Shown here piece by piece: positions 1 to 6,555 of a DNA stretch of 21,930 bases. The first letter of the stretch is position 1; every line of letters begins with the position of its first letter. Origin of the DNA: a virus; IMG/VR virus record IMGVR_UViG_3300040801_002427, positions 1 to 21,930 of that record, one strand, 5' to 3'. The notes under the pieces were generated by a model. It was not told the DNA's origin, did not search any database, and saw only the letters and a list, made by a program, of their open reading frames with translations. The position numbers were made by a program, and so were the translations under genes.

Positions 1-1
1 G

Positions 2-433
2 CTGATCATCGATGAGGCCCAGCACCTGTCGGTCGCGGCACTGGATCAGATGCGATCGATTCACGATGCAACCAACTGCGGGCTGGCGCTGGTGGGCAAC
101 GATGCGGTCTACACCACCATGACCGGCGGCAATCGTGCGCCCTACCTTGATCGGCTCTACAGCCGGATCGGCAAGCGGGTGCGCATCGGCAGCGCGACGG
201 CCAAGGACACGGACGCCATCATCAGCGCCTGGGGAATCGACACGAAGGACTGCGTCAAGCTCATGCGCGATATCGCATCGAAGCCCGGCGGGCTGCGGAT
301 CCTCACCAAGACGCTCCGTCTCGCGGCCATGTATGCGGCCGGCGATCAGCGTCAGATCTGCTGTGCCGACATCCGCGCCGCCTGGCGCGAGCTGACCAGC
401 GTCGAGCTGAAAGTTGCTGGGGGTGCCGCATGA
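2..433 (+). CDS. B: Mu B-like DNA transposition ATPase (5'-truncated)
   Basis: C-terminal 143 residues of an AAA+ ATPase; the start and the Walker A part lie before the window. The open frame begins at the edge with a Walker B motif, LIIDEAQHL, followed by a sensor-1-like strand (GLALVGND) and a sensor-2-like GGLRILTK near the end. Mu B is about 312 residues, so a little under half is visible. In Mu, B binds DNA with ATP, selects target DNA and stimulates the MuA transposase; that role is inferred here from the motif pattern and from the Mu-type genes that follow. The ATG at 50 is internal, since the Walker B lies upstream of it. The stop overlaps the next start by four bases. Confidence 0.88.
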   Translation: MIIDEAQHLSVAALDQMRSIHDATNCGLALVGNDAVYTTMTGGNRAPYLDRLYSRIGKRVRIGSATAKDTDAIISAWGIDTKDCVKLMRDIASKPGGLRILTKTLRLAAMYAAGDQRQICCADIRAAWRELTSVELKVAGGAA

Positions 434-729
434 GCATGGTCAGCCCAAGAAACCGCGAAGTCTTCAACCAGACCACCGCCGTCCGCGATGCGATGGCCAA
501 GCTCGATGAGCTGGATTGCATCGTCACCGATATCCGGATCGGCCAGCACCAGCCCGTGATTCTCATCGAGAGCAGCGAGCGCGCAACGGCCTTGCCCGGC
601 GCGATCTACATGCGCGAACGAGTCCGGGGCCAGCTGGTCACCACCTGGGTCGCGCGGATCTGCCGCTGCCAAGTCCGGTGGACGGATCCGCTGCCGGCCA
701 AGCTCGAGAGCGTGGGGGTGCCGGCATGA
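430..729 (+). CDS. small early phage protein, unknown function
   Basis: A 99-residue soluble protein with no recognised catalytic motif. The middle (about 30-75) alternates short beta-like stretches (TDIRIGQHQPVILIE) with an Arg-rich segment and ends in a Cys-containing CRCQVRW stretch. No membrane segment is visible. It begins with an ATGA overlap on the B gene and ends with another ATGA overlap, so it is translationally coupled in the early operon. Proteins of this size and position are common and uncharacterised in Mu-like phages. I assign no function. Confidence 0.75.
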   Translation: MSMVSPRNREVFNQTTAVRDAMAKLDELDCIVTDIRIGQHQPVILIESSERATALPGAIYMRERVRGQLVTTWVARICRCQVRWTDPLPAKLESVGVPA

Positions 730-1016
730 AGCGCCTCAGCCCAACTGCAATCGAGCGCGATGACGGCTGCATCGTCGTCGCTGAGCCGACCGTCTTCAAG
801 CCGCTGGATCGATTCGAGCCGCCGAAGCACACCGAGCTGATCGTCCTGGTCGATGACCCGCGCGAGCCGGACTTGCTGATGGACTTCGGGGAGTGGGACG
901 GCAAGGCGTGGCGCTACGTCGGTGACTTCGTGGCTATCAACGTGCCCGTCCGGTACTTCGCTGAGCTGGTGAAGCTGCCGAAGCTCCAGACCGAAACGAT
1001 GGAGGTGGCGGCATGA
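726..1016 (+). CDS. small early phage protein, unknown function
   Basis: 96 residues from the ATG at 726, which overlaps the stop of the gene before (ATGA). The same frame is open further upstream, but the coupled ATG fits the pattern of this operon better. The protein is acidic, with KHTELIVLVDD and a Trp-rich DFGEWDGKAWRYVGDF stretch that looks like a small beta sheet. No membrane segment or metal motif. Function unknown; the early-operon position suggests a modulator of host or phage DNA processes, which is only inference. Confidence 0.72.
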   Translation: MKRLSPTAIERDDGCIVVAEPTVFKPLDRFEPPKHTELIVLVDDPREPDLLMDFGEWDGKAWRYVGDFVAINVPVRYFAELVKLPKLQTETMEVAA

Positions 1017-1309
1017 GCCTTCGCGGATACATCTCAGTCGAGGCTGAGGTTGAGGTTGCGGTCAGCGACCTTGTCGATCGCCTGTCGGATGAGGATATCG
1101 AACAGCTCTACCGGGAGCAGCAGTCCGGATCCCGAGCCGGCGACCTCAGTCATCAGGAGATCGCCCGTTGCCTGGCGCGCTCAATCGAAATCGGCGATGG
1201 AAAGGCGGCTGCGGACTACGCGCACCGCCTCTGTATGGACCTTGCCGGGGTGCCCGTCCTTCGGCCCTTGGCGATTGGCCCGGCACCCTGGGAGAGGAGC
1301 GCAGTATGA
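1013..1309 (+). CDS. small early phage protein, unknown function
   Basis: 98 residues, coupled by ATGA overlap to the genes on both sides. The N-terminal half is strongly acidic and helical (VEAEVEVAVSDLVDRLSDED, then IEQLYREQQ). The second half includes EIARCLARSIEIGDGKAAADYAHRLCMDLAG, which looks like two amphipathic helices. No known domain was recognised. Composition and codon use match its neighbours, so it looks like an established member of the operon. Confidence 0.72.
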   Translation: MSLRGYISVEAEVEVAVSDLVDRLSDEDIEQLYREQQSGSRAGDLSHQEIARCLARSIEIGDGKAAADYAHRLCMDLAGVPVLRPLAIGPAPWERSAV

Positions 1310-1512
1310 GCAAGATCACCATCAGCGCCACCCTGAACGAGGACACCGGCGCAATCGACATCGACGTGTGCGAGCTGAAACAGTCGCCCAACGAGGCCTT
1401 CAACCAGTTCTGCAACCAGCTCGAAAACTGCCTGCTAATCGCTGCCCGCGCGGCTCGGTTCAAGTTGGAGCCTGGTCGCAGTGTTCACCACGGCTCGGTG
1501 CGCGTGCAATGA
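1306..1512 (+). CDS. small early phage protein, unknown function
   Basis: 68 residues from the ATG at 1306, which overlaps the preceding stop and has GGAGAGGAG-type purine sequence just upstream as a ribosome site. The frame is open further upstream, but that part overlaps the previous gene out of phase. The N-terminus reads like a beta hairpin (KITISATLNEDTGAIDIDV), followed by a helix with two Cys residues (FNQFCNQLENCLLIAARAA). Its layout, a short beta pair followed by one helix, resembles the 67-residue product at 2647-2850. Function unknown. Confidence 0.68.
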   Translation: MSKITISATLNEDTGAIDIDVCELKQSPNEAFNQFCNQLENCLLIAARAARFKLEPGRSVHHGSVRVQ

Positions 1513-1739
1513 GCGGCGATCCGTTCAAGGGCGAGACCGACCTGCGGGCGCGTCAGGCGATGGCGAGGACCTTCGACAAGGACCAGTGCTATCGGGCGCT
1601 CCATGACACCGAGCTGCCTTTCCAGGTTGTCGCCACCCTCTCGAAGCGCCTGCGGGACCTGCGGGCGATCGAGGGGGCCGAGCCTGCGTCCTTCCATCAA
1701 CCCCATCAGCCCGGAAAGAACTCAACCAGTCCCGCTTGA
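1509..1739 (+). CDS. small early phage protein, unknown function
   Basis: 76 residues starting at the ATG that overlaps the previous stop by four bases. A charged helical protein (LRARQAMARTFDKDQCYRAL, then VVATLSKRLRDLRAIEGAE) with a Pro/His/Ser-rich disordered tail. The central stretch around TELPFQVVATLSKRLRDL could form a helix-turn-helix-like pair, but I do not recognise a family. A 15-base gap with a purine-rich ribosome site follows before the next gene. Confidence 0.62.
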   Translation: MSGDPFKGETDLRARQAMARTFDKDQCYRALHDTELPFQVVATLSKRLRDLRAIEGAEPASFHQPHQPGKNSTSPA

Positions 1740-1754
1740 GGGAAAGGAATTGCC

Positions 1755-2105
1755 GTGAGTCGAGAAACCGAACAACTGCTGACCGTCCTGAGCCGCCACA
1801 TCGGGGCTCGCAACGGCATTACCGCCGAGCGGCTTGCCTGGCGTTTGTACGGTGCCGGTGCGACCGAACGCGACCAGCGCCAGATCCGCAAGCTGGTCGT
1901 CGATCTGCGTCGGGAAGGCCATCACATCTGCGCGGACCCCGGCCACGGGTACTTCATCGCAGAGACGGCCGAAGAACTCGACGACACCTGCCGATTCCTG
2001 CTGCAACGATCCATGACCACGCTCAGCCAGATCAGCGCCATGAAGCGCGTCTCCATGCCGGACCTGGCCGGGCAATTACGAATCAACCTGGAGGTTAAAC
2101 CGTGA
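1755..2105 (+). CDS. winged-helix DNA-binding-like phage protein
   Basis: 116 residues from a GTG start preceded by GGGAAAGGAA. The segment at about 8-70 reads as a winged helix: LLTVLSRHIGARNGITAERLAWRLYG, a charged helix with RQIRKLVVDLRREGHHI, then a wing (CADPGHGYFIAET). Proteins of this kind control transcription or DNA access in phages, but I cannot name the target. The C-terminal 40 residues are helical and may mediate dimerisation. It lies directly before gam with a GTGA overlap. Whether it acts as a regulator of the phage is inference from the fold. Confidence 0.72.
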   Translation: MSRETEQLLTVLSRHIGARNGITAERLAWRLYGAGATERDQRQIRKLVVDLRREGHHICADPGHGYFIAETAEELDDTCRFLLQRSMTTLSQISAMKRVSMPDLAGQLRINLEVKP

Positions 2106-2650
2106 ACCCGAACACCCAAGAAACCACGCCGACTCTGGCCGATATCGAAGGGCTCTGCCGTCGCTACGCCGATGAGCATGCCGCCCTGTCTGAAATCGTC
2201 ACCGAACTGCAGGACGAGATCGACGCGGCCAAGCGCAAGCGACTGCGCTCGATCAAGGCCGCGGTGGCCCGCACGGCCGACGCCCGCAGCAAGCTGGCCA
2301 CCGCCGTCGAGCACGCGCCGGGCTTGTTCACCAAGCCGAAGACGCTGACCATCAGCGGGATTAAGGTCGGCTATCGCAAGGCCAAGGGCAAGATCGAGTT
2401 CGACGCACCCGATGCCGTCGTCGCTCGGATCCGCAAGCACTTCGGTGACCGCTTCGATGACCTGGTGTCGGTCAAGGAGACCCCGCTCAAGTCGGCCCTG
2501 GCCCAGCTCTCCGGCGCGGAGCTCAAGAAGCTCGGCGTCACCGTCGAATCCGATACGGATGAGGTGGTGGTTCAGTCGACGGCTGACCAGGTCGATCGTC
2601 TGGTGAGCGCGCTGCTGGCCGAAGCGGAAGAGATTGAGGAGGCGGCATGA
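2102..2650 (+). CDS. gam: Gam-like host-nuclease inhibitor
   Basis: 182 residues, close to Mu Gam (about 174). The N-terminal half is a long charged helix (about 20-70) rich in Glu, Lys and Arg, followed by a beta region with TISGIKVGYRKAKGKIEF, then VVARIRKHFGDRFDDL and a C-terminal helix. This long-helix plus small beta-domain layout is that of the Mu Gam family, Ku-like dimers that bind double-stranded DNA ends and block exonucleases. The GTG start overlaps the preceding stop by four bases. It probably protects phage DNA ends after infection. Confidence 0.85.
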   Translation: MNPNTQETTPTLADIEGLCRRYADEHAALSEIVTELQDEIDAAKRKRLRSIKAAVARTADARSKLATAVEHAPGLFTKPKTLTISGIKVGYRKAKGKIEFDAPDAVVARIRKHFGDRFDDLVSVKETPLKSALAQLSGAELKKLGVTVESDTDEVVVQSTADQVDRLVSALLAEAEEIEEAA

Positions 2651-2850
2651 AGAAGCTGGTCATGACTGTGGTCGAGTCCGAGGAACAAGACGGCAACGTC
2701 TCGATTAATGTGGAGTTCGATCCACCTCTGTCGGAAGACCCGGAATACAGTGCCACGCCAGTTGCTGCTTTCTGTGACCAATTCATGAGCGCACTCGGTG
2801 CGGTGATGAGGGAGGCCGGTGGCAAGGTCGAAAAGGTGTCGCATGGGTGA
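2647..2850 (+). CDS. small phage protein, unknown function
   Basis: 67 residues, coupled to gam by an ATGA overlap. Begins with beta-like KKLVMTVVESEE and VSINVEFDPPL, then a helix (AAFCDQFMSALGAVMREAGG). The layout resembles the 68-residue product at 1306-1512, and the two may be distant paralogues, although I cannot align them reliably by eye. No catalytic or metal-binding motif was seen. Confidence 0.65.
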   Translation: MKKLVMTVVESEEQDGNVSINVEFDPPLSEDPEYSATPVAAFCDQFMSALGAVMREAGGKVEKVSHG

Positions 2851-2956
2851 GATTGCAATAAAGCCGAACCCACTCACCCAAGCCGTCCGGATCGCGCTGT
2901 GGGAGGGCGCGATGCTGACCCGCCTGAAGAGGGAGGTGCTCGATGGACGTCTGTGA
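2843..2956 (+). CDS. very small ORF in the early operon
   Basis: A 37-residue frame (MGEIAIKPNPLTQAVRIALW and on to a DGRL end). It overlaps the previous gene by eight bases and the next by fourteen, and fills the gap between them exactly. AAAAGGTG lies upstream as a possible ribosome site. The peptide has one amphipathic helix. It is too short for composition to prove coding; the support is its fit in a chain of overlapping genes. Confidence 0.45.
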   Translation: MGEIAIKPNPLTQAVRIALWEGAMLTRLKREVLDGRL

Positions 2957-3167
2957 CCGCGCCCAGCAGCTCGAGGAAGCAGCCCGCGCGGCCGCCCTGA
3001 CCCAGCGCAAAGCCGACACCGCTCCAGCCAGCCCGAGCGGCGTGTGCTTCAACTGCAAAGAGCCGCTGGACGATGGAGATCGATTCTGCGACGAAGACTG
3101 CCGCGATGACTACGTTCGCCTGCAGGCCCGTCGCGAGAACGATCGGATCCTCGAGGGATTGCGGTGA
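2943..3167 (+). CDS. small Cys4 zinc-binding (treble-clef-like) protein
   Basis: 74 residues. After an N-terminal helical region (about 1-25) and a short linker comes CFNCKEPLDDGDRFCDEDC at about 35-53, a CxxC-x10-CxxxC arrangement able to bind one zinc ion. This resembles small zinc-ribbon or treble-clef phage proteins more than the classical DksA/TraR finger. AGGGAGGTG upstream is a good ribosome site. Its likely role is binding nucleic acid or a host protein such as RNA polymerase, but that is inference from the fold. The next gene starts on its last base. Confidence 0.7.
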   Translation: MDVCDRAQQLEEAARAAALTQRKADTAPASPSGVCFNCKEPLDDGDRFCDEDCRDDYVRLQARRENDRILEGLR

Positions 3168-3316
3168 TGAGTGAGCGCGCCCGGGCTCTGGCGCTGCTCG
3201 CGATCTGCTTCGCCGGGCCGCTTTGGATCATGGCTGAGTTTACCCTGTTTCAGGGCCTGATCATGGGGGCCATGACCGTTTTGGCCTGCCATTTCCTGGT
3301 GGATGGCGGCTCATGA
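3167..3316 (+). CDS. small two-helix membrane protein
   Basis: 49 residues. After a short charged start (MSERAR) come two hydrophobic stretches: about 7-23 (ALALLAICFAGPLWIMA) and about 29-46 (QGLIMGAMTVLACHFLV), separated by a short turn. This is a plain two-pass inner-membrane peptide. Start and stop both overlap the neighbouring genes (TGATG and ATGA), which supports it being real. Small membrane proteins in early phage operons often act on the host envelope or in exclusion, but nothing in the sequence fixes the role. Confidence 0.62.
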   Translation: MSERARALALLAICFAGPLWIMAEFTLFQGLIMGAMTVLACHFLVDGGS

Positions 3317-3744
3317 GCAAGATCCCAGAGCCACAACGTACCCGCCTCATCCAGAGGTTATCGTCCGGATTCGGGACGGCGAAAATTGACATCGATGGCC
3401 AGCGAGTCGAGTTTCAGCCGCGGCTCGATAAGCCGCTCAGTTATCGACTGGTGCCGTTCGTTAACGGAACGTTCCGGGGTGCCTGGCTCCTGAGCAATCC
3501 ATCACCGGACACACCTGATCTGGAGATTGGCCAGCGCCTGTTAAGGCCAAGACTGAGAAGGCTTTTCAGCCCAACCGAGCTCAAGGAGCACAATAAGATC
3601 CGCCGGATAGCGCGCTTGCCGCTGATCTCCAAGGAGGAAAACGAGGAACCGTATCGGGACCTCTGGCACTGCCCGAAGAGGCTGGTCGCTCACCTGGAGA
3701 AGGAATTCGACTCGATCGAGGTCCTCGAGGACGGCCATGAATAG
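3313..3744 (+). CDS. conserved-type early phage protein, unknown function
   Basis: 143 residues, basic overall. The N-terminal half contains beta-like stretches (TAKIDIDGQRVEFQPRL, YRLVPFVNGTFRGAWLL). The second half is helical and Arg/Lys-rich, with RLLRPRLRRLFSPTELKE and KIRRIARLPLISKEENE. No membrane segment or metal motif. It overlaps the membrane peptide before it by four bases and gemA after it by eight. The basic helical part suggests nucleic-acid contact, but I do not recognise the family. Confidence 0.72.
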   Translation: MSKIPEPQRTRLIQRLSSGFGTAKIDIDGQRVEFQPRLDKPLSYRLVPFVNGTFRGAWLLSNPSPDTPDLEIGQRLLRPRLRRLFSPTELKEHNKIRRIARLPLISKEENEEPYRDLWHCPKRLVAHLEKEFDSIEVLEDGHE

Positions 3745-4177
3745 CAGCGAACTCCGCCGCCGCGACCTGGCCAAGATCCACGTTGCCAAGAAGGAACTGG
3801 CACTCTCGGATGAGGACTATCGGGCGCTGCTCTGGTCCGTCGCCCGCGTCCGCTCGGCCGGGCAGCTTGATTCCGCCGGCCGGCATCGCGTGATCGAGCA
3901 CATGGTGAGCCGGGGGTTCAAGCCGCGGGCCAAAGGCCGGACCCGGCCGGCCGCAAGCCGGGAGTTGATGGTCGCGAAGATCCGCGCGCTGCTGATCAAC
4001 GATGCGGGCGGCCCGCTGCCCGACACCTACGCCGACGCGATCGCGCGGCAGATGTTCAAGGTGGAGCGCTTCGAGTGGTGTACGCCCGAGCAGCTGCACA
4101 AGATCGTTCAGGCACTCGAAGTCAAGAAGCGCGACCGTGTCAGAGCCAAGAAAGCGGAAGCGAAAATCAGCTCATGA
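3737..4177 (+). CDS. gemA: GemA / gp16 family regulatory protein
   Basis: 146 residues. The N-terminal part, with LAKIHVAKKELALSDEDYR followed by SAGQLDSAGRHRVIEHM and GF at about 10-60, is the signature of the Mu gp16/GemA family (DUF1018). A second helical domain follows (about 75-135) with a basic tail. Mu GemA is reported to affect host gene expression and DNA topology; its biochemistry is poorly known. In Mu-like phages it lies just before mor, as it does here apart from the cassette at 4183-4746. It overlaps the preceding gene by eight bases. Confidence 0.88.
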   Translation: MNSSELRRRDLAKIHVAKKELALSDEDYRALLWSVARVRSAGQLDSAGRHRVIEHMVSRGFKPRAKGRTRPAASRELMVAKIRALLINDAGGPLPDTYADAIARQMFKVERFEWCTPEQLHKIVQALEVKKRDRVRAKKAEAKISS

Positions 4178-4182
4178 GCGAC

Positions 4183-4746
4183 CTACTCTATCGGCGCAAC
4201 AAATTCTCCTGTCTCGAGCAGTCTTCTCATTCTGCGGCCGATCAAGGTCTTGTCGATGTCATCGAGGCAATCACCCAAGACTTGGAGGCGGAGCTTGAGC
4301 TCTCTGACGGCGTCCGTATCGCTTGGGTGAATGTAGCGCATCTCCTCCGAAAAGAGACGGTGATCTTCCGAGATCGTCTTGAGTCGAATGAGCGCCGGAA
4401 TTCGCTCTGGAGCCACGCTAGATATCCAGTTTGTGGGGTCACGAATGAGCCGAGGCAATTCACATTCCGGCACTGTACAGGCTTCGTTTTTTCTCCAGTC
4501 GTCCCAGACGCCAACACAGTCCTCCTCCAGATCTCTCGCGAAGACAGACAGCTGTTCCCGCATTCCAACCCAGAAAGACGCTTGGTCTTCCTCTCTCTTT
4601 TTGCGGTGAGATCGCAAATCCAACGAGTGAAGGATGAAGGGCGTCAGGAGAGCGACGATCGCTACAAGGAACTGCGAGCCAATGAGCAGCCACTCCCTTG
4701 TGATCTGGTTATTCGCAAAGCAGGTCATGTAGAGAAGCGTTTCCAT
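4183..4746 (-). CDS. N-terminally anchored membrane protein, probable cargo gene (moron)
   Basis: 187 residues on the minus strand, the only leftward gene in the window. Residues 20-41 form one transmembrane helix (LLIGSQFLVAIVALLTPFIL), followed by a basic stop-transfer patch (RSHRKKR). The remaining 145 residues are a charged, mostly helical, Trp-containing cytoplasmic domain. AAGG lies seven bases before the ATG. The DNA is visibly lower in GC than its neighbours, with much TCT, CTT, AGA and TTG. It sits between gemA and the 4809 gene, five bases past the gemA stop. The topology is that of many phage superinfection-exclusion and defence membrane proteins, but I recognise no family, so that role is inference. 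A competing plus-strand frame is discussed in the findings. Confidence 0.62.
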   Translation of the reverse strand: METLLYMTCFANNQITREWLLIGSQFLVAIVALLTPFILHSLDLRSHRKKREEDQASFWVGMREQLSVFARDLEEDCVGVWDDWRKNEACTVPECELPRLIRDPTNWISSVAPERIPALIRLKTISEDHRLFSEEMRYIHPSDTDAVRELKLRLQVLGDCLDDIDKTLIGRRMRRLLETGEFVAPIE

Positions 4747-4808
4747 CGTCCAGCCTTGATTGGAGTAGGTCTATCAGCGAGTTTCGCACAGAGAGAGGGC
4801 CTGTACGG

Positions 4809-5372
4809 ATGAACCTTACCTGCCCATCCTGTGGCGCGAAGTCCAGCCTCGAGGCGATGACCGAGGACGCGTCCGCGCGCCGGGTGGCGGCGCTGTTCGG
4901 TCAGATGCAGCCGGAGATCGCTCGGGTGGTGCCGGGTTACCTGGCGCTATTCCTGCCGGAGAAAACCGGCCTTCGATGGTCCCGGGCGGAAACCATCCTC
5001 TCGGAGCTGTTGTCCATGATTCGGGAAGGTTACAAGCGTGGGGGGCGGCGTGTTCGGCCGTCTCCATCGGCATGGGTGCAAGCGCTCCAGGAAGTCGCCA
5101 CGCGGGATCTCCGCCGGCCGTTGAAGTCGCACGGCTATCTGATGGAGGTCGCGTCGGGTCTGGTGACCCAACACGAAGCGGCTCAGGAGCAGGCGCACCA
5201 CGACAGTCTCCGGCAAGGCAAACGCCCGTCGCGGCAGGTTGTCGATGAGCCCGTCAGCTCGATCGACAACGCCGTTGCAGCCGTCTTGCACCGCTTCGAA
5301 TGCGGCTACTTGACCGAGGACCAGCGGGATGCCGAGATCGCGGAGATCAGAAGGGGTTCTGGCGATGGCTGA
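4809..5372 (+). CDS. CxxC-containing conserved phage protein upstream of mor
   Basis: 187 residues. Starts with a zinc-knuckle-like CPSCGAKSSLEAM (Cys5, Cys8); no second Cys pair follows, so it is at best half a zinc ribbon unless it dimerises. The middle reads YLALFLPEKTGLRWSRAETI, then PSAWVQAL and PLKSHGYLMEVA, a pattern I associate with an uncharacterised phage family often found near Mor genes. AGAGGG eight bases before the ATG is a fair ribosome site. It overlaps mor by eight bases, so the two are probably translated together. Confidence 0.72.
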   Translation: MNLTCPSCGAKSSLEAMTEDASARRVAALFGQMQPEIARVVPGYLALFLPEKTGLRWSRAETILSELLSMIREGYKRGGRRVRPSPSAWVQALQEVATRDLRRPLKSHGYLMEVASGLVTQHEAAQEQAHHDSLRQGKRPSRQVVDEPVSSIDNAVAAVLHRFECGYLTEDQRDAEIAEIRRGSGDG

Positions 5373-5814
5373 TCAGCGAGACTTGATCAATTTCGAAGAC
5401 GATTTGACCGACCTGCTCGACAAGGCGGGCCTGGACAATCTGCCCAAGGACCGGTGGCCGCAGACGCTGTCAGACTTCATCGACGTGACCGAGGCCGCCC
5501 TGGCATCGGGCCGATTCACTGGCGAAGATGCTACCAAGCGCGCCGCCCGCCACGTGGTCGCGGCGCTGGCCGAGTACCTGGGCGCGCGACCGATCTATCT
5601 GCCGAGGGGCGATGCGCTGAAAACCGCGCTGCTCCACCAGTCGATCTGGCATGAGTGGGACGGCCGCTCCGAGACCAAGTGGGCGCTTGCCAAGCGGCAC
5701 AAGATGAGCGTGCGGTCGATCGAGCGCATCATCGCCGAGCAGGCGGCATTGCACCGGGATCGGTTTCAGGGCAAGCTATTCGCGGACTCTGATGAAGGGC
5801 GGCAAGGATCCTAG
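5365..5814 (+). CDS. mor: Mor-family transcriptional activator
   Basis: 149 residues from the ATG at 5365, preceded by AAGGGG. In Mu, Mor (129 residues) switches on the middle promoter and the related C (140) the late promoters, each binding as a dimer to a dyad. Residues about 30-75 form a helical dimerisation-like region. Residues 80-95 contain PRGDALKTALLHQSIW. Residues 104-124 are the helix-turn-helix, WALAKRHKMSVRSIERII. This DNA-binding end is typical of the Mor/C family. Only one Mor/C-like gene is visible, so this protein may do both jobs. The inverted repeats at 6084 and 15927 are candidate binding sites, which is inference. Confidence 0.8.
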   Translation: MADQRDLINFEDDLTDLLDKAGLDNLPKDRWPQTLSDFIDVTEAALASGRFTGEDATKRAARHVVAALAEYLGARPIYLPRGDALKTALLHQSIWHEWDGRSETKWALAKRHKMSVRSIERIIAEQAALHRDRFQGKLFADSDEGRQGS

Positions 5815-5816
5815 CG

Positions 5817-6077
5817 ATGCCGAACTACTATCGCGACGCACTCGAAGCGCTGGGCTACGTGGGCACGGTTAAGGCCGCGAGGAACAAGTTCAACACGATC
5901 GCCGCTCAAGCCGACGACCCGCAACTGCGAGAACTGGCCGCCGAAATCATCAACCTGATCGACCGTGGTGATGTTTCACCAAAACACGAACCCATCGGCG
6001 ATACAGACCGCATCCGAAACATCCGATCGGTTCGTAAGATGAAGCGATATTGCGAGTCGAAAGCCTACGCCGACTGA
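5817..6077 (+). CDS. small phage protein after mor, unknown function
   Basis: 86 residues, starting two bases after the mor stop, with GGCAAGGA a little upstream. Helical throughout: YYRDALEALGYVGTVKAARN, QLRELAAEIINLIDRG, and a basic end with RIRNIRSVRKMKRY. No hydrophobic segment or metal motif. It is the last gene before the break between the early/middle and late blocks, and the regulatory-looking region at 6078-6156 follows. Function unknown. Confidence 0.68.
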   Translation: MPNYYRDALEALGYVGTVKAARNKFNTIAAQADDPQLRELAAEIINLIDRGDVSPKHEPIGDTDRIRNIRSVRKMKRYCESKAYAD

Positions 6078-6083
6078 TCTCTA

Positions 6084-6101
6084 GCGACGCACGTCGCACC
6101 C
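6084..6101 (+). promoter_or_regulatory. dyad element GCGACG-CA-CGTCGC-ACCC, candidate late operator
   Basis: Perfect inverted repeat with 6-base arms and a 2-base centre (6084-6097), followed by ACCC. The same element, with only the two central bases changed, occurs at 15927-15944. It lies in the non-coding gap between the mor block and the lysis genes, where a late promoter should be. TATCTA at 6118 or TAGTCT at 6122 are weak -10 candidates that would put the dyad centre near -40, the place where Mor/C-type activators bind. The element is seen directly; the activator role is inference. Confidence 0.5.
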
Positions 6102-6130
6102 CTAGTAAAGCCCGTTCTATCTAGTCTTGG

Positions 6131-6148
6131 TCCATCGCACACGATGGA
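6131..6148 (+). promoter_or_regulatory. perfect hairpin just before the first late gene
   Basis: TCCATCG-CACA-CGATGGA, a perfect 7-base stem with a 4-base loop, ending eight bases before the ATG at 6157. No T-run follows, so it is not a standard terminator. It could stabilise the 5' end of the late mRNA, gate translation of the first lysis gene, or be a DNA operator. These roles are inference. Confidence 0.4.
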
Positions 6149-6156
6149 TCCAAGGC

Positions 6157-6555
6157 ATGAATTTCCCCCGCTTCGAATTCGCTGATCTGGTGAGCTGGAT
6201 CCGGGCCTGGCCGCTGGCGGCCGTGGCCGTTGTTCTGCTGGCCCTCGTCATCCTGTCCGATATCGCCCGGGTCGATGTGCTGATCTGGGGCCTGACGAAG
6301 GTCGCGGCGCTCGGGTATCTGGGCTACTGGATCGATCGCTGGCTGTTTCCCTACGCCCGGCCCCATGAGTTCTGGTGGCCTGAGGGCGATGAGGACCCGC
6401 CGGAAGACCCGGTGACCGAGCTTCAAGACTTCACGCCGGACATGGATCCGATCGGCGGTGAGATCGTCTCTAGCGGCTACATCGATCCGACGCTCCAGAT
6501 CCGTCGGGCGATCATCATCGCCGCTTGCATCCTGACGGCCACGCTGATCCCATGA
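6157..6555 (+). CDS. putative holin, three membrane segments
   Basis: 132 residues from the ATG at 6157; a TTG at 6127 would add ten residues but runs through the hairpin and has no ribosome site. Even the ATG has a poor site, with AAGG only one base away. Hydrophobic segments lie at about 17-35 (WPLAAVAVVLLALVILSD), 41-60 and 117-132, separated by an acidic loop at about 70-115 rich in Asp, Glu and Pro. Location directly before the endolysin and the size suggest the holin of a B3-like lysis cassette. The long acidic loop is unusual for a small holin. Its stop overlaps the endolysin start. Confidence 0.65.
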   Translation: MNFPRFEFADLVSWIRAWPLAAVAVVLLALVILSDIARVDVLIWGLTKVAALGYLGYWIDRWLFPYARPHEFWWPEGDEDPPEDPVTELQDFTPDMDPIGGEIVSSGYIDPTLQIRRAIIIAACILTATLIP

